From the NCBI GenBank assembly GCA_965262875.1, contig OZ253569.1, positions 5,890,001 through 5,954,000 of the forward strand: DNA of 64,000 nt. Direction: 5' to 3'. This document shows positions 17,604 to 26,994 of the stretch, piece by piece (positions within the stretch are counted from its first letter, which is position 1; the number at the start of each line of letters is the position of its first letter). The stretch is from JBALVT01 sp965262875. GTDB lineage: Bacteria; Pseudomonadota; Gammaproteobacteria; Pseudomonadales; Halieaceae. The notes beneath the pieces are model-generated. The model was not told where the DNA came from and searched no databases. It saw only the letters and a list, made by a program, of their open reading frames with translations. The position numbers and the translations under genes are program-made.

Positions 17604-19631
17604 TTAGCCCTTCATTCTGTTCAAGTGTAAGTTACCTAAATCGTCCGCCGTGGCCTGCCACCCTGGGTTTAGTACTGTGGTCGAGCCATATTCACGAATA
17701 ACCGCGGGGCCGATAATACTGGCACCACTGGCAATCCGATTTCTGCTTATAATTTCACTGCGTTGGACTTCACCGTCGAAGTAAATGTCGCCATTCTGGC
17801 GGGTTTCATCAGTTGCGCTTACAGGACTAGGGGCCGGGGCGGGTTTGTCTACAATCCCTGAGGACACGGAACGCAAGTACACAATTTCCGTCGGCTTTTC
17901 CCGCCGGCTATAGCCGTATACCTTCTCATAGCGTTTGTGAAACCCGCGTTCTATCTCTTCCAGGGAGGAACTTACCGTGACAGGAACTTCAAGCTGAAAG
18001 GATTGACCTACGTAGCGAATATCTGCACTGCTGCTTATCTCGATCCGATCCTCGGGAAGCCCCTCTTCCAACAACTGTTTTTTCGCCAAGTCCTCCATTT
18101 CCGCCACTAACGTGCGGACTACCTCGATATCCGCTTCGGGCATTTCGGTAACATAAGTTCGAACGTAGTCATGCTGCAGGTTCGTGGTCAGTAGGCCCGT
18201 GGCGCAGGCATTACCCGGGTTCGCAGGTAGCACGATGCTGTCAATTCCCAACTCTTCCGCCACTGCCACGGCATGCATAGGGCCAGCGCCACCCATGGGC
18301 ATCAGCGAGAAGTCTCTGGGGTCCAGTCCCCTCTCCACAGACACCGTTCGCACTGCGCCCGCCATGTTGTTATTGCAAATACGCAGAATGCCTTCGGCAA
18401 CCTGGTAGGGATCATCGATCCCAATTTTTTGGCCAATGTCGGAGATTGCTTTTTCGGCGAGAGATTTATCCAGCTCCATGGTACCGCCCAGAGCGGAAGC
18501 TTCACCCATCCGGCCCAACAGCAAATTCGCATCAGTTACGGTCGGCTCAGTCCCGCCCTTGTTGTAACACGCTGGCCCCGGCTCGGCGCCCGCACTGCGG
18601 GGGCCAACCTTGAGACTGCCATCTCGATCAACCCAGGCGATACTGCCACCACCGGCACCAATGGCGATGATGTCCAGCTGTGGCGTCTTAATGACGGTGC
18701 CGGCAAACTGTCTTTCGTGGGTGATGATCGGGTCACAGTCCTGAATAAGGCTGATGTCCGTACTGGTTCCGCCCATATCATAAGTGATGAGGTGTTTGAT
18801 CCCGGCCAACTTACCCAGGTGCACACTCGCGCTGATACCCGCAGCAGGACCAGACAACAGGAACCTCACTGGTTGCTGCGGCGCGGCAAACTCTGTGAGT
18901 ATTCCACCGCTGGAGGTCATATAAAACAACTCTCCGGCGTATCCCGCATCTCGCAGTACGGTGCTCAGTTTGCGCAGGTAGCGGCTCACAGAGGTGTCTA
19001 CGTAGGCGTTCAGCACCGTGGTCGCCCAGCGCTCAAACTCTCGAAAAACTGGTGCCACCTGCATCGATTCAGAAATCGACACCCCAGGTAAAGCGTCCCT
19101 AATTTTCTGGGCGACATGGACTTCGTGGACCGGATTTGCATAAGAGTTCAATAGGCAAACAGCCACTGACTCAACATTTTTTCCGCGAATGCACTCAATA
19201 ATAGTGTCCAGTTCAGTGTCCATAATGGGCTTAAGTACCTCGCCCTGGGAACCCATTCGCTCGTCAATCTCCATTCTCATATTACGCGGCACGAAAGGTG
19301 GAGGACGTTGGTAATGCCTATTGAAAATAACGTTGTCGGCATACACTCGCAGCTGACCCAGTTCAATAATATCCCGGTGACCCTTAGTGACAACAACCGC
19401 AGTCGTATGATTGTCCCGTTCCAATACGGCGTTCGTGGCAGTAGTGGTTCCGTGCACGATTCGGGAAACAGCCTTCAGATCAACATCCAGCTCCCGAAGA
19501 CCATTGAGGAATGCCTCAGTCGGATCAGCGGGGGTCGAAACCGTTTTAGCAACCTGGATAGTATTGCGCTGGTCGTCAAAAACCACGAAGTCTGTAAAAG
19601 TGCCACCGGTATCAACGCCTATATTAAGCAT
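17604..19631 (-). CDS. hyuA: Hydantoinase A / oxoprolinase family ATPase subunit
   Basis: The 675-residue protein has the actin-like ATPase motifs of HyuA: NIGVDTGGTFTDFVVFD at the N-terminus, VHGTTTATNAVLER near residue 60, SGPAAGISAS, TYDMGGTSTDISLI, IAIGAGGGSIAWVD and SAGAEPGPACY in the middle. The family activates the cyclic amide with ATP while HyuB completes hydrolysis. It heads the hyuA-hyuB-styA unit. An internally deleted IS200 remnant lies 236 bp upstream, between it and the AhpD-like gene; it has not interrupted the coding sequence. The start at 19631 is fixed by the family N-terminus (MLNIGVDTGGTFTD). Confidence 0.9.
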   Translation of the reverse strand: MLNIGVDTGGTFTDFVVFDDQRNTIQVAKTVSTPADPTEAFLNGLRELDVDLKAVSRIVHGTTTATNAVLERDNHTTAVVVTKGHRDIIELGQLRVYADNVIFNRHYQRPPPFVPRNMRMEIDERMGSQGEVLKPIMDTELDTIIECIRGKNVESVAVCLLNSYANPVHEVHVAQKIRDALPGVSISESMQVAPVFREFERWATTVLNAYVDTSVSRYLRKLSTVLRDAGYAGELFYMTSSGGILTEFAAPQQPVRFLLSGPAAGISASVHLGKLAGIKHLITYDMGGTSTDISLIQDCDPIITHERQFAGTVIKTPQLDIIAIGAGGGSIAWVDRDGSLKVGPRSAGAEPGPACYNKGGTEPTVTDANLLLGRMGEASALGGTMELDKSLAEKAISDIGQKIGIDDPYQVAEGILRICNNNMAGAVRTVSVERGLDPRDFSLMPMGGAGPMHAVAVAEELGIDSIVLPANPGNACATGLLTTNLQHDYVRTYVTEMPEADIEVVRTLVAEMEDLAKKQLLEEGLPEDRIEISSSADIRYVGQSFQLEVPVTVSSSLEEIERGFHKRYEKVYGYSRREKPTEIVYLRSVSSGIVDKPAPAPSPVSATDETRQNGDIYFDGEVQRSEIISRNRIASGASIIGPAVIREYGSTTVLNPGWQATADDLGNLHLNRMKG

Positions 19632-19867
19632 ACTGTCTCCTTTGTATTCGCGGCTTGTGTATCTTGTGTCCGCGCTGTATCAGCAAGTTCAATCCTACTT
19701 CTCTCAACGTTGTAGAGTTGATGGTTTTATTATTGGCCCTGCCGAGTGTCTGGGCTATCCGCCTGACTCGTTAACACTAGCCATAATTTCCAGCACTACG
19801 GAGAACCAATCTGCAAAGATCCGATGCGCGTTCTCGATAGAACGAAGAAGGGGTCGATTAATAGCAA

Positions 19868-20066
19868 CTAGGCGTCGTGTTTCCCTACAGTACTTGCAAA
19901 ATATCCATCACTCCAAAACTCCCCTCCCCAGAGCATCTTTTTTACATGCGGGCAGCGGCGGAATATCTCGCGGGCGGTCAAACACCGCTCTTCGGTACTT
20001 CGCCGGAAAAACCAAGTGATGCATCAATACCGTTACATTATGACTCTTGTGCATATAGTCGCTCAT
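19868..20066 (-). pseudogene. IS200/IS605-type Y1 transposase remnant with internal deletion
   Basis: The frame starts MSDYMHKSHNVTVLMHHLVF and PAKYRRAVFD, the N-terminus of the IS200 transposase. Instead of the expected continuation, the sequence jumps, in another frame, to LTAREIFRRCPHVKKMLWGG and EFWSDGYFASTVGKHDA-stop, which belongs near the C-terminus. The segment between, including the catalytic HUH and part of the helix leading to the Tyr, has been deleted (about 60-70 residues). The C-terminal catalytic Tyr helix is also gone. It cannot be active. It sits between the AhpD-like gene and hyuA. Confidence 0.75.
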
Positions 20067-20159
20067 CCCCCTATAATAACGCAGCAAGCTGCGGGGAATA
20101 GAACCCAATGAGATTTAAACTCATCCTCAAGTTCGGGGTGATCTTCTCGTCGGCGTGGT

Positions 20160-20762
20160 TCAAGATGTGCCATCGTGTTTACCCAAATTCCAGTCCGTGG
20201 TACCCAGCTTCAGCTCTGCATTTTGTCGCGGGGGCCGCTCAAGTTCAGTTGCCATGACATCGTTCCAGCGATTGAAGAAACCCATCATGGACGCCAGGGA
20301 TACAATTTTAACAATCTGCGACTCGTCAAAGTGTAGCTTCAGATTTTCGAACTCGGCATCGCTGATATCACTGGGACATTTGCCGGCGCCGACCGCGACA
20401 GAAAGCGCGGCGCGTTCAGCGTCGCTATAGCAAGACGCCGTTAGAAAGTCCTTGATGTTTGCCAGCTTTTCATCTGGCACGCCAAAGCGCACCGCTGCGA
20501 ACGCGGTGTGGGCAACGCAGTATTGGCATCCATAGGCTTTCGAGCACGCATAACAAACCAGCCATTTGAGGTGTTCTCCGCAGCCCTCGGCGTGTTCAAG
20601 TATCGTGGCGCAAAAATCCATGGCCGCATTCATGATCGGTGGCACATAGGCCATAGTCAGCCAATCATTACATTCAAAGCCCAGTAGATCGTTCAGCTTG
20701 TCCAGCAATTCCTGGTGGTCCTGTGACAGGTTCGAGGCAAGCAGTGGTTCGAGGCGCGGCAT
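20160..20762 (-). CDS. AhpD-like / carboxymuconolactone decarboxylase-family protein
   Basis: The start at 20762 (MPRLEPLLASN) overlaps the TonB receptor stop in TGATG, showing translational coupling; an upstream in-frame start at 20795 is less likely. The 200-residue helical protein has the redox motif YGCQYCVAHTAFAAVRFG near residue 85, a CxxC-x-x-H as in AhpD and peroxidase-like carboxymuconolactone decarboxylase proteins. Members reduce peroxides or act in aromatic ring-cleavage pathways. In this cluster it could detoxify hydroperoxides leaking from uncoupled flavin oxygenation; that is inference. Confidence 0.75.
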   Translation of the reverse strand: MPRLEPLLASNLSQDHQELLDKLNDLLGFECNDWLTMAYVPPIMNAAMDFCATILEHAEGCGEHLKWLVCYACSKAYGCQYCVAHTAFAAVRFGVPDEKLANIKDFLTASCYSDAERAALSVAVGAGKCPSDISDAEFENLKLHFDESQIVKIVSLASMMGFFNRWNDVMATELERPPRQNAELKLGTTDWNLGKHDGTS

Positions 20763-23098
20763 CAGAAGAACAGCCGTTTTATTCGAAGGGACCACTCCTG
20801 ACCACGGTCCAACACGACCTGGGAAACACCCAAATTGGTGGTCGAACCGTTAGTCTCAGAATAACCCGCCGATATAAAGCGCTCGTCGGTAATATTTCGA
20901 GCGATGGCGGCAACTTCCCACTTGCCGTCACTGCTCGTAAAGATCAGCCCCAGATTGACCAGCGAAAATGAATCCTGGCTGATGATCGGACTATTGATGG
21001 CGTTATTCTCATAGGCATCGCTATAGCTGTAGTCAAGGCGCGGCGCCAAGGTACCGCGATCGCCCCAGCGCCAAGTGTAAGATATCGCCGCGTTGACGCT
21101 CCACTTTGGAGTTTTAACCAGCGAATTATTCTTCCCAACACCCGTAAAGGGGTCAATCCTAGTGTACTCGGCGTCGATGTAACCAATTCCTGTTTCTATC
21201 AGCCAGTTTTCGTTCGGAGCCGCCAGCAGATCCAGCTCGAAGCCCTGAACCTCGGCCTCACCGGCGTTGAGCACCAGTGGTGCGACAGTTTGTGCCTGGG
21301 ACACTATCTGCAAATCCTCATAGTCACTATAGAAGTACGCCCCATTGATTCGCACCCGGTTATCAGAGCCTTGCCATTTAAAGCCGGCCTCGTAGACGGT
21401 GACAAATTCGGGGTCAAAAAACGGGACGTTGCCCTGAGGCGGGAATACACGCTGGGTAAAACCACCACTCTTGAACCCCTCTGAATAGGTCACGTAGGTC
21501 AGAAGTTCCACGTTCCATTGATAGCTGAGATTGAGCATCGGATCTACTTCCTGGGCATCAATTTCTTCCTCAGAATTCGGTAGGATTGGGGTGCCGGGCG
21601 GGGGTACCGGTGGCACCAGTCCTGGACCAAACCCCAGCAACGGTGGGGGTACCCGGTCGTTGTTATTCGAGAAAATCACTTGGTCTGGAGTAAAACGCTT
21701 GGTGTCATCGGTGTAACGTATTCCTGCGGTCAAGCTCAGTTTATCGGTCAGATCAAAGGTACCCTGAGCGAAGACAGCATAGCTGTCGTTGTCAAAGGAG
21801 CCTCCCGACACAAAATCTACCGGCGAAAAGGTGACGAACTCCAGGAATTCGCCCTCTTCTTCGAAGTAGTAAAGCCCCAGGATCCATTCGAGCTTGCTGT
21901 CGAAATGTGTGCCGAGAAGCTGAAACTCTTGGGTAAACTGCTCTTGGTCCGATGAACTGCGCACGTGGGCAATCGTCAGGGGCGAGTTATCCTGGTCCAG
22001 AGCAAACTCGCTCTGTGTATCCCTGAACGACGTGATCGACCGAAATTCCAGATTCTCATTGATAGCCCACTTGAAGGTGCCCGATACGCCCCACACGTCC
22101 AATTCATCCTTGGCGGGAAGCGTGCCGAAATCCACATCGTCACTGCTCGGTACCCACTGCGAATTGTAACAATTGGGATTGGTGCTATCCGTGCTGCCTG
22201 GTCCGACTGGTGGAGGTATAAAACAACCCTCTGAGGGTGCGTTGAGAAATGCATTATGAAACTGCGGGAAAGGCGCGTTGGCGTTGACACCAACCAACGT
22301 AAAGGGGGCGCCATTGGTGTCGCTGTCGGTAGCGTCAAAGGCCAGGTCCACGGTAGTGGATTCGGAAGCCAACCAGCGCAGTGCCAGATTACCGGCCAGC
22401 GAATCTTCATTGCCCATATCATCACCGTTGACCCGGTCTACATAGCCGTCGCGGTTCTTACTCAAGACTGCCACCTTCGCAAACAGGGTGTCTGTGAGTC
22501 CCCCATTGACAATCAATTTGCTGTTGATCATTTCGTCGGAGCCCACAATCACTTCAGCTTCAGCAGCAAATTCTTCGTGCGGTTTCTTTGTTGTGATATT
22601 GATGGCCCCTCCGATCGTATTGCGGCCAAAGAGTGTGCCCTGGGGGCCTCGCAACACCTCTATTCGCTCTACATCCACAAGGTCCAGTGCTCCGCCCACG
22701 GATCGCGCCAGATACACACCATCGATATAGGTACCCACACCGAGATCAATCGTGGGAATCGCAGAATCCTGTCCTATGCCGCGTATATAAACAACCGCCG
22801 AAGAGTTACTGCCCCCAATGGCTGCGGCACGATCGAACGTCATATTGGGTGTGAAACTACCGATCTGGGCAACATTATCAATGCCTCGATGCTCGAGGTC
22901 CTCTCCCGAGAACGCCTGGATGGATATTGGTGTTTCCTGGAGGCTCTCCTCACGCTTTCGCGCCGTGACAATTATTTCCTCTAAAACGCCAGTTTGCGCT
23001 TGCGCCTGTGCGGTGGGAAAACTCAGTACAAGGCAGAGGCCTAGGAGAACTGACTTTTTGGTTTCCAGATTCTTCGCAGCTATTATTTTGACCATCAC
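20762..23098 (-). CDS. TonB-dependent outer-membrane receptor
   Basis: The 778-residue protein has a signal peptide (SVLLGLCLVLSFPTAQAQAQ), a TonB-box-like EEIIVTARKREESLQ, and a plug domain with VYIRGIGQDS and IEVLRGPQGTLFGRNTIGGA. The beta-barrel runs to a terminal Phe (LRIKRLFF), the usual sorting signal. The GRNTIGGAINITTKKP and following barrel resemble the large group of receptors used by marine gammaproteobacteria and sphingomonads for organic nutrients rather than only siderophores. Its place beside the AraC regulator and the oxygenase genes suggests it takes up the cluster's substrate. Confidence 0.88.
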   Translation of the reverse strand: MMVKIIAAKNLETKKSVLLGLCLVLSFPTAQAQAQTGVLEEIIVTARKREESLQETPISIQAFSGEDLEHRGIDNVAQIGSFTPNMTFDRAAAIGGSNSSAVVYIRGIGQDSAIPTIDLGVGTYIDGVYLARSVGGALDLVDVERIEVLRGPQGTLFGRNTIGGAINITTKKPHEEFAAEAEVIVGSDEMINSKLIVNGGLTDTLFAKVAVLSKNRDGYVDRVNGDDMGNEDSLAGNLALRWLASESTTVDLAFDATDSDTNGAPFTLVGVNANAPFPQFHNAFLNAPSEGCFIPPPVGPGSTDSTNPNCYNSQWVPSSDDVDFGTLPAKDELDVWGVSGTFKWAINENLEFRSITSFRDTQSEFALDQDNSPLTIAHVRSSSDQEQFTQEFQLLGTHFDSKLEWILGLYYFEEEGEFLEFVTFSPVDFVSGGSFDNDSYAVFAQGTFDLTDKLSLTAGIRYTDDTKRFTPDQVIFSNNNDRVPPPLLGFGPGLVPPVPPPGTPILPNSEEEIDAQEVDPMLNLSYQWNVELLTYVTYSEGFKSGGFTQRVFPPQGNVPFFDPEFVTVYEAGFKWQGSDNRVRINGAYFYSDYEDLQIVSQAQTVAPLVLNAGEAEVQGFELDLLAAPNENWLIETGIGYIDAEYTRIDPFTGVGKNNSLVKTPKWSVNAAISYTWRWGDRGTLAPRLDYSYSDAYENNAINSPIISQDSFSLVNLGLIFTSSDGKWEVAAIARNITDERFISAGYSETNGSTTNLGVSQVVLDRGQEWSLRIKRLFF

Positions 23099-23285
23099 TT
23101 ATCCCACTAGTTGGCAGTTTGTGGATCCATTGTTGCTTTATTCCACTGGAGGTGCTATCCGGGAGGAACAGCTGTTTTAGCCAGTTTTTCCGCTGTACAA
23201 ATAAAGCTAGGGGTACAAAGGGGACACAAGTGTGACCGGTTTACAGGCACACTAGCTGGAAAACGCAGTGCGTAATCAGCGACAG

Positions 23286-24317
23286 CTACTGAAATTTACT
23301 GCGGCAGCGCTGGAGGGTCTGAGAGGGCAATTCACCAAACTGTTTCTTGTAGTACTTGGAAAAACGGCCGAAGTGGGTAAACCCGCAATCTATCGCTACG
23401 TTGGTAACGGAGATCGAGTCCGAACTGGAAGACGCGAACATTTCATAGGCGAGTCGAAGGCGCTCAACGCGAAGGAATTTCATGGGAGATACACAGTAGA
23501 ATTTTTTAAACTCTGTGTACAACGAAGTCTTGGCCAAGCCTGATTCTCGAACTATATCACCCAGGTACACATCATCTGTCGCATTGGCTTTAATGTAGTC
23601 GGCCGCCGCCCTGCATTGAGTGGTGGGGGTAATCTCATTGCTTCTGGCTATAAGTTTATCGGTGTAGTTGTTTGGCACATTGAGAAGCAACATGGAGGCG
23701 AACAGCACCTCCAGCTCACTACCCACCGCGCTAAAGGTAGATAGTGAAGCGCGCTGATGGCACGACTGCCAAATTTGCATCACCAAGGTCTTCAGGGTTT
23801 CGCTCCCTGGATGCAAGCGCTGTGGGTGACATTTGAAGACAACCTGGGCAGCCTGCTTCTCACCCAGGTGCCTCACCAGCGCCCGATCCAAAGCACTACG
23901 TGTCAAACGCACACTGATATTACTGTAGTTCTCGGAAGCCTCCAGCGTAACCGGGCAAGTGGGATTAATAACCGTTACCGAATTCGATTCGGCCTCCACC
24001 CGTTTACCATCGGCTGCGATCGCATACTGACCATCCACCGGAAACATCAAACAATAGTTCTGGTTGTTAAACACGTCTATGTTGTTACGCAATTCTCGAC
24101 CATAGGTTAGGTAGTTGATGCAGATATTCGAAATCCAGGCAAATGAGTGCTCAAACTCAAGGTCTCTGCCACTCCCGGAGGGTATGATGGTATGGGGCCC
24201 GAACATTTTGGTTATGCGCTGGGTCGCTTTATCGATATCCGAGGTTCGAAAAGAGGTAATTTCGCTAGGTGCCGCGCTACACTCGGGTGGCCCGGGTGAG
24301 TTACTGTGTGAATACAT
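23286..24317 (-). CDS. AraC-family transcriptional regulator
   Basis: The ATG at 24317 is chosen because AGGGAG lies 11 bp upstream; an in-frame ATG at 24407 lacks such a site. The N-terminal two-thirds look like the AraC-binding-like cupin domain (GRELRNNIDVFNNQNYCLMF, VTLEASENYSNISVRLT). The C-terminal about 100 residues carry the paired helix-turn-helix: DVYLGDIVRESGLAKTSLY and ISVTNVAIDCGFTHFGRFS followed by YYKKQFGELPSQTL. It is upstream of and co-oriented with the TonB receptor and probably activates the cluster in response to its substrate. Confidence 0.85.
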   Translation of the reverse strand: MYSHSNSPGPPECSAAPSEITSFRTSDIDKATQRITKMFGPHTIIPSGSGRDLEFEHSFAWISNICINYLTYGRELRNNIDVFNNQNYCLMFPVDGQYAIAADGKRVEAESNSVTVINPTCPVTLEASENYSNISVRLTRSALDRALVRHLGEKQAAQVVFKCHPQRLHPGSETLKTLVMQIWQSCHQRASLSTFSAVGSELEVLFASMLLLNVPNNYTDKLIARSNEITPTTQCRAAADYIKANATDDVYLGDIVRESGLAKTSLYTEFKKFYCVSPMKFLRVERLRLAYEMFASSSSDSISVTNVAIDCGFTHFGRFSKYYKKQFGELPSQTLQRCRSKFQ

Positions 24318-24431
24318 GGTTGTGCAATCTCCCTTCTTTCTAGGCCAATCGGATTCTAGATTTGAACCCCCACATGCCGAATGATTGTGTTGCCCCGCCA
24401 ATATCAAGTCAATTCACTATGTGACCGGCGA

Positions 24432-25400
24432 TCAGCCGGTCACTTCAATACCCTTTGCGTTGACCCTATGCATCAGGTTCTTGAGCATTTTTTTTAACTG
24501 CCTGACCTCTGTGTCCGAAAAGGTGGCCAAAGCCTCGGACTCGTGTGCTCTGGCTGCCGCCAGCAGAGGCACATGGATATCCAGACCCGCCGACTGAATA
24601 TAGTACAGCATTTTTCCGTTTGTGTCGGAATGGCTGCTTATCCAATCTTCAGCTGCAGCCTTTGCGAGTATGTCGCGCAGCAGATCTCCATTGATCAGTG
24701 AGAAGGACACTAACTCGGCCTCGCTGACACCTCGATACTCGCTGATGCAGCACAAGACGCGCCACTCGTACCGGGAAACCCCATATTTGTCCAATATAGG
24801 TTGGTATTGTCGCTCAAAGCCGTCAGCGGTTTGCGACAGCAGATAGTCCACATAGCTTTCAGAAAACGAATTCTCTTCGGCTTCCTCGGTGAGGTCATTC
24901 AGTCCGGGGTGTTTTTCCGAAACGGCGTATTGACCTTTGTGGAAGATCAGCCCCTGGCTGTCAGCGGTCTCAAAGTCTACCACTTCGCCGACAAAGATCA
25001 GGTGGTCCCCTCCTTCGTAGCTGTATTTTTTTCTACATTGAAACGAGGCCAAACAATCAAGAATTATCGGACAGCCACTGAGGCCGGGCCGTGTATAGAC
25101 ACCATCGAATTTGTTCGCCAACCCCTGGCGTGAGAAGCGGTTGGAGATATCGATTTGGTTGTCTGCCAGTACATTGACGATAAATACATCTGATAACTCA
25201 AAGGCGGCCAGGCTTCTGGCGGTGCGACTGAGGCTCCATAAAACCAGAGGCGGGATCAATGAGACTGAGCTGAAACTGTTCGCCGTGACGCCCACCCAGT
25301 TTCCCTCGTGATCGCGGGACGTAACAACGGTCACGCCGGTTGCAAAATTTCCAAGGGCGCGGCGAAAGGTTTGTGTGACTAACCTGGCTGAATCATTCAT
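24432..25400 (-). CDS. Flavin reductase fused to a MarR-like domain
   Basis: Residues about 5-165 form a HpaC-type NAD(P)H:flavin reductase domain: FRRALGNFATGVTVVTSRD, VGVTANSFSSVSLIPPLVLW and NVLADNQIDISNRFS. After a linker, the last about 140 residues resemble a MarR winged helix (YGVSRYEWRVLCCISEYRGV, then a DWISSHSDTNGKMLYYIQ wing-like segment). The same architecture is known in the C1 reductase of p-hydroxyphenylacetate hydroxylase from Acinetobacter baumannii, where the MarR-like domain is autoinhibitory and effector-gated. It likely feeds reduced flavin to the StyA-like oxygenase. Start ATG 25400 is preferred over GTG 25415. Confidence 0.82.
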   Translation of the reverse strand: MNDSARLVTQTFRRALGNFATGVTVVTSRDHEGNWVGVTANSFSSVSLIPPLVLWSLSRTARSLAAFELSDVFIVNVLADNQIDISNRFSRQGLANKFDGVYTRPGLSGCPIILDCLASFQCRKKYSYEGGDHLIFVGEVVDFETADSQGLIFHKGQYAVSEKHPGLNDLTEEAEENSFSESYVDYLLSQTADGFERQYQPILDKYGVSRYEWRVLCCISEYRGVSEAELVSFSLINGDLLRDILAKAAAEDWISSHSDTNGKMLYYIQSAGLDIHVPLLAAARAHESEALATFSDTEVRQLKKMLKNLMHRVNAKGIEVTG

Positions 25401-26146
25401 GGTCTGCAAATACACTTGATGTTGACTGAGCCACTATCTAAATACTTGTGAGTGCGCCTGACTATCCGAATTTTCCGCCGGGACTAGCCCTACATTTCAG
25501 CTGGCAAAAATCACCAGAAAATTCACCATTTTGCCCCAAATCAATGGGCTGGAATCCTTCTCTCCCACCGGCACCTCTGTGCCAAAATAACCCTCTGAGA
25601 CCTCAGTATAACCACCGATTTTGATCGATATCATTAAGCCTCCGTATGTTCTCGTCAATCGAGCAGTTTGGCAGGGCGTTTAACGCGGTATTATCGGTTT
25701 ATCTCGGTTTTTAGTCCCTTTTACTGAAGCCTCTTCCAATATGAAATGCGTCTGGAGCGGACTGATTAGGGGGTTCTATCTGGGAATCTGGAAAAATCAT
25801 TCGTAGTTTTAATTAAAATGGACTAACATGCGGCGATTGCGCATCTGCAAGGCGACGCACAACTATCGTAGTGTGCCAGAGTTCAAAAACAACAAACATC
25901 ACGAGCAAGTCCCCAAATCCCCAGATAGAGTATCGCCAGCGTCTCAAGGGCCTCTGAATCCCTCTTTCAAGTTTTATTATAAGCCTTCACAGCGGATAGG
26001 GCAGAGAGGTTTAATCAAAAACCGTTGCTCTGCGCAGTGTCAGCGCTCAATGGGCCATTTTGGACGGACCTATCCTGTATAAGCCGTCATTCTTGTTCGA
26101 TATTGGGTTAAATGGGCGGCGACTCAAACTCCTTCAGTGCAAGTAG
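25401..26146. other. Long gene-free stretch
   Basis: About 740 bp between the flavin reductase and the IS3 element. The 25,401-25,480 part must contain the promoter of the flavin reductase. No frame resembles a protein family, and no hairpin or tandem repeat stands out. It may be decayed DNA. Confidence 0.45.
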
Positions 26147-26211
26147 TGAGGTGGTCTAATAGATCTGCACAACCCAGTTAAGGGATAATACCCATAACTG
26201 GAGATTAAAGA

Positions 26212-26485
26212 ATGAACACAAGAAAGAAATATCCGAAGGAATTCAAGCTGGATGCCGTCAGCCTGGTACTGGATCAGGGTTACACAAGAATTGAAGCGGC
26301 GAAAAGTCTCGACATCAACTCCACCATGTTGGGGCGCTGGGTTAAAGAGCATCAACGATCAAGTGACGGACACGCTTTCCGCGGAAACGGCAAGCTGACA
26401 CCGGAGTAGGCAGAAACCCGCCAGTTGAGGGAGGAGAACCGGCGCTTGAAGATGGAGAAAGATATATTTAAAAAAGCGACGGTCT
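26212..26485 (+). pseudogene. IS3 OrfA, 5' exon before group II intron, with amber codon
   Basis: The frame starts MNTRKKYPKEFKLDAVSLVL with the helix-turn-helix of IS3 OrfA (YTRIEAAKSLDINSTMLGRW). A TAG at 26407-26409 interrupts GKLTPE-stop-AETRQLREENRRLKMEK; beyond it the leucine-zipper-like part continues to FKKATV, where the intron begins at 26486. Joining to 28320 gives KKATVFFAKETR-stop, exactly the expected OrfA terminus. So the intron is in a splice-neutral position, but the TAG alone already breaks OrfA, and with it any OrfAB fusion. Confidence 0.78.
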
Positions 26486-26994
26486 GTGTGCTATGAAGCT
26501 GCATAATCGATGAGGGTAGGCCCCTCGACATCGCCTTGCAGGAGGGGATGTCAAACCACCTCAAGCTGCTGTGTTCAAGAGACATGGTAGTGAGCGTTGA
26601 GGAAAAGTCATAGAAAATATGGCAGGTAGGGAATAAGGAGACGAGCGCAAGCGAACCACTCGATGAGGTGTCGATAGCTTTTACCCGATGTCGTCAAAAC
26701 CAGAGACCAGACCGTTTTCTGGGACAAATCAAGAAGTTACCTGTTTACTGACTTGATGGCGACCGGCATTAAGGTGGCGTGAACTTATATCCAGGCGATT
26801 ATGTGGAACATAGGAACCTGTCGTCCTGATGTGAAGGGAGAAGCCGAACTGGTAGTCCCAGGAAGGTGAGAGTACCGATGCAGGGCACAGGGGCGGAGCA
26901 CTCCGTAGTAGTGATGAAGCGGCTGTAATGGCGGTGGAGCGAAGGGGGTGCGTTGTTCAGCGAAGCAAGTTGGTCAACCAATTGGGAGGAACCA

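Noticed and set aside
20160..20795. Second selenocysteine candidate in the AhpD-like gene of the hyu cluster
   Set aside because: Its motif is an ordinary CQYC with two Cys codons and the frame has no internal TGA.
25828..26082. 84-codon frame in the long gap before the IS3 element
   Set aside because: Composition is atypical, there is no ribosome-binding site and no recognisable motif.
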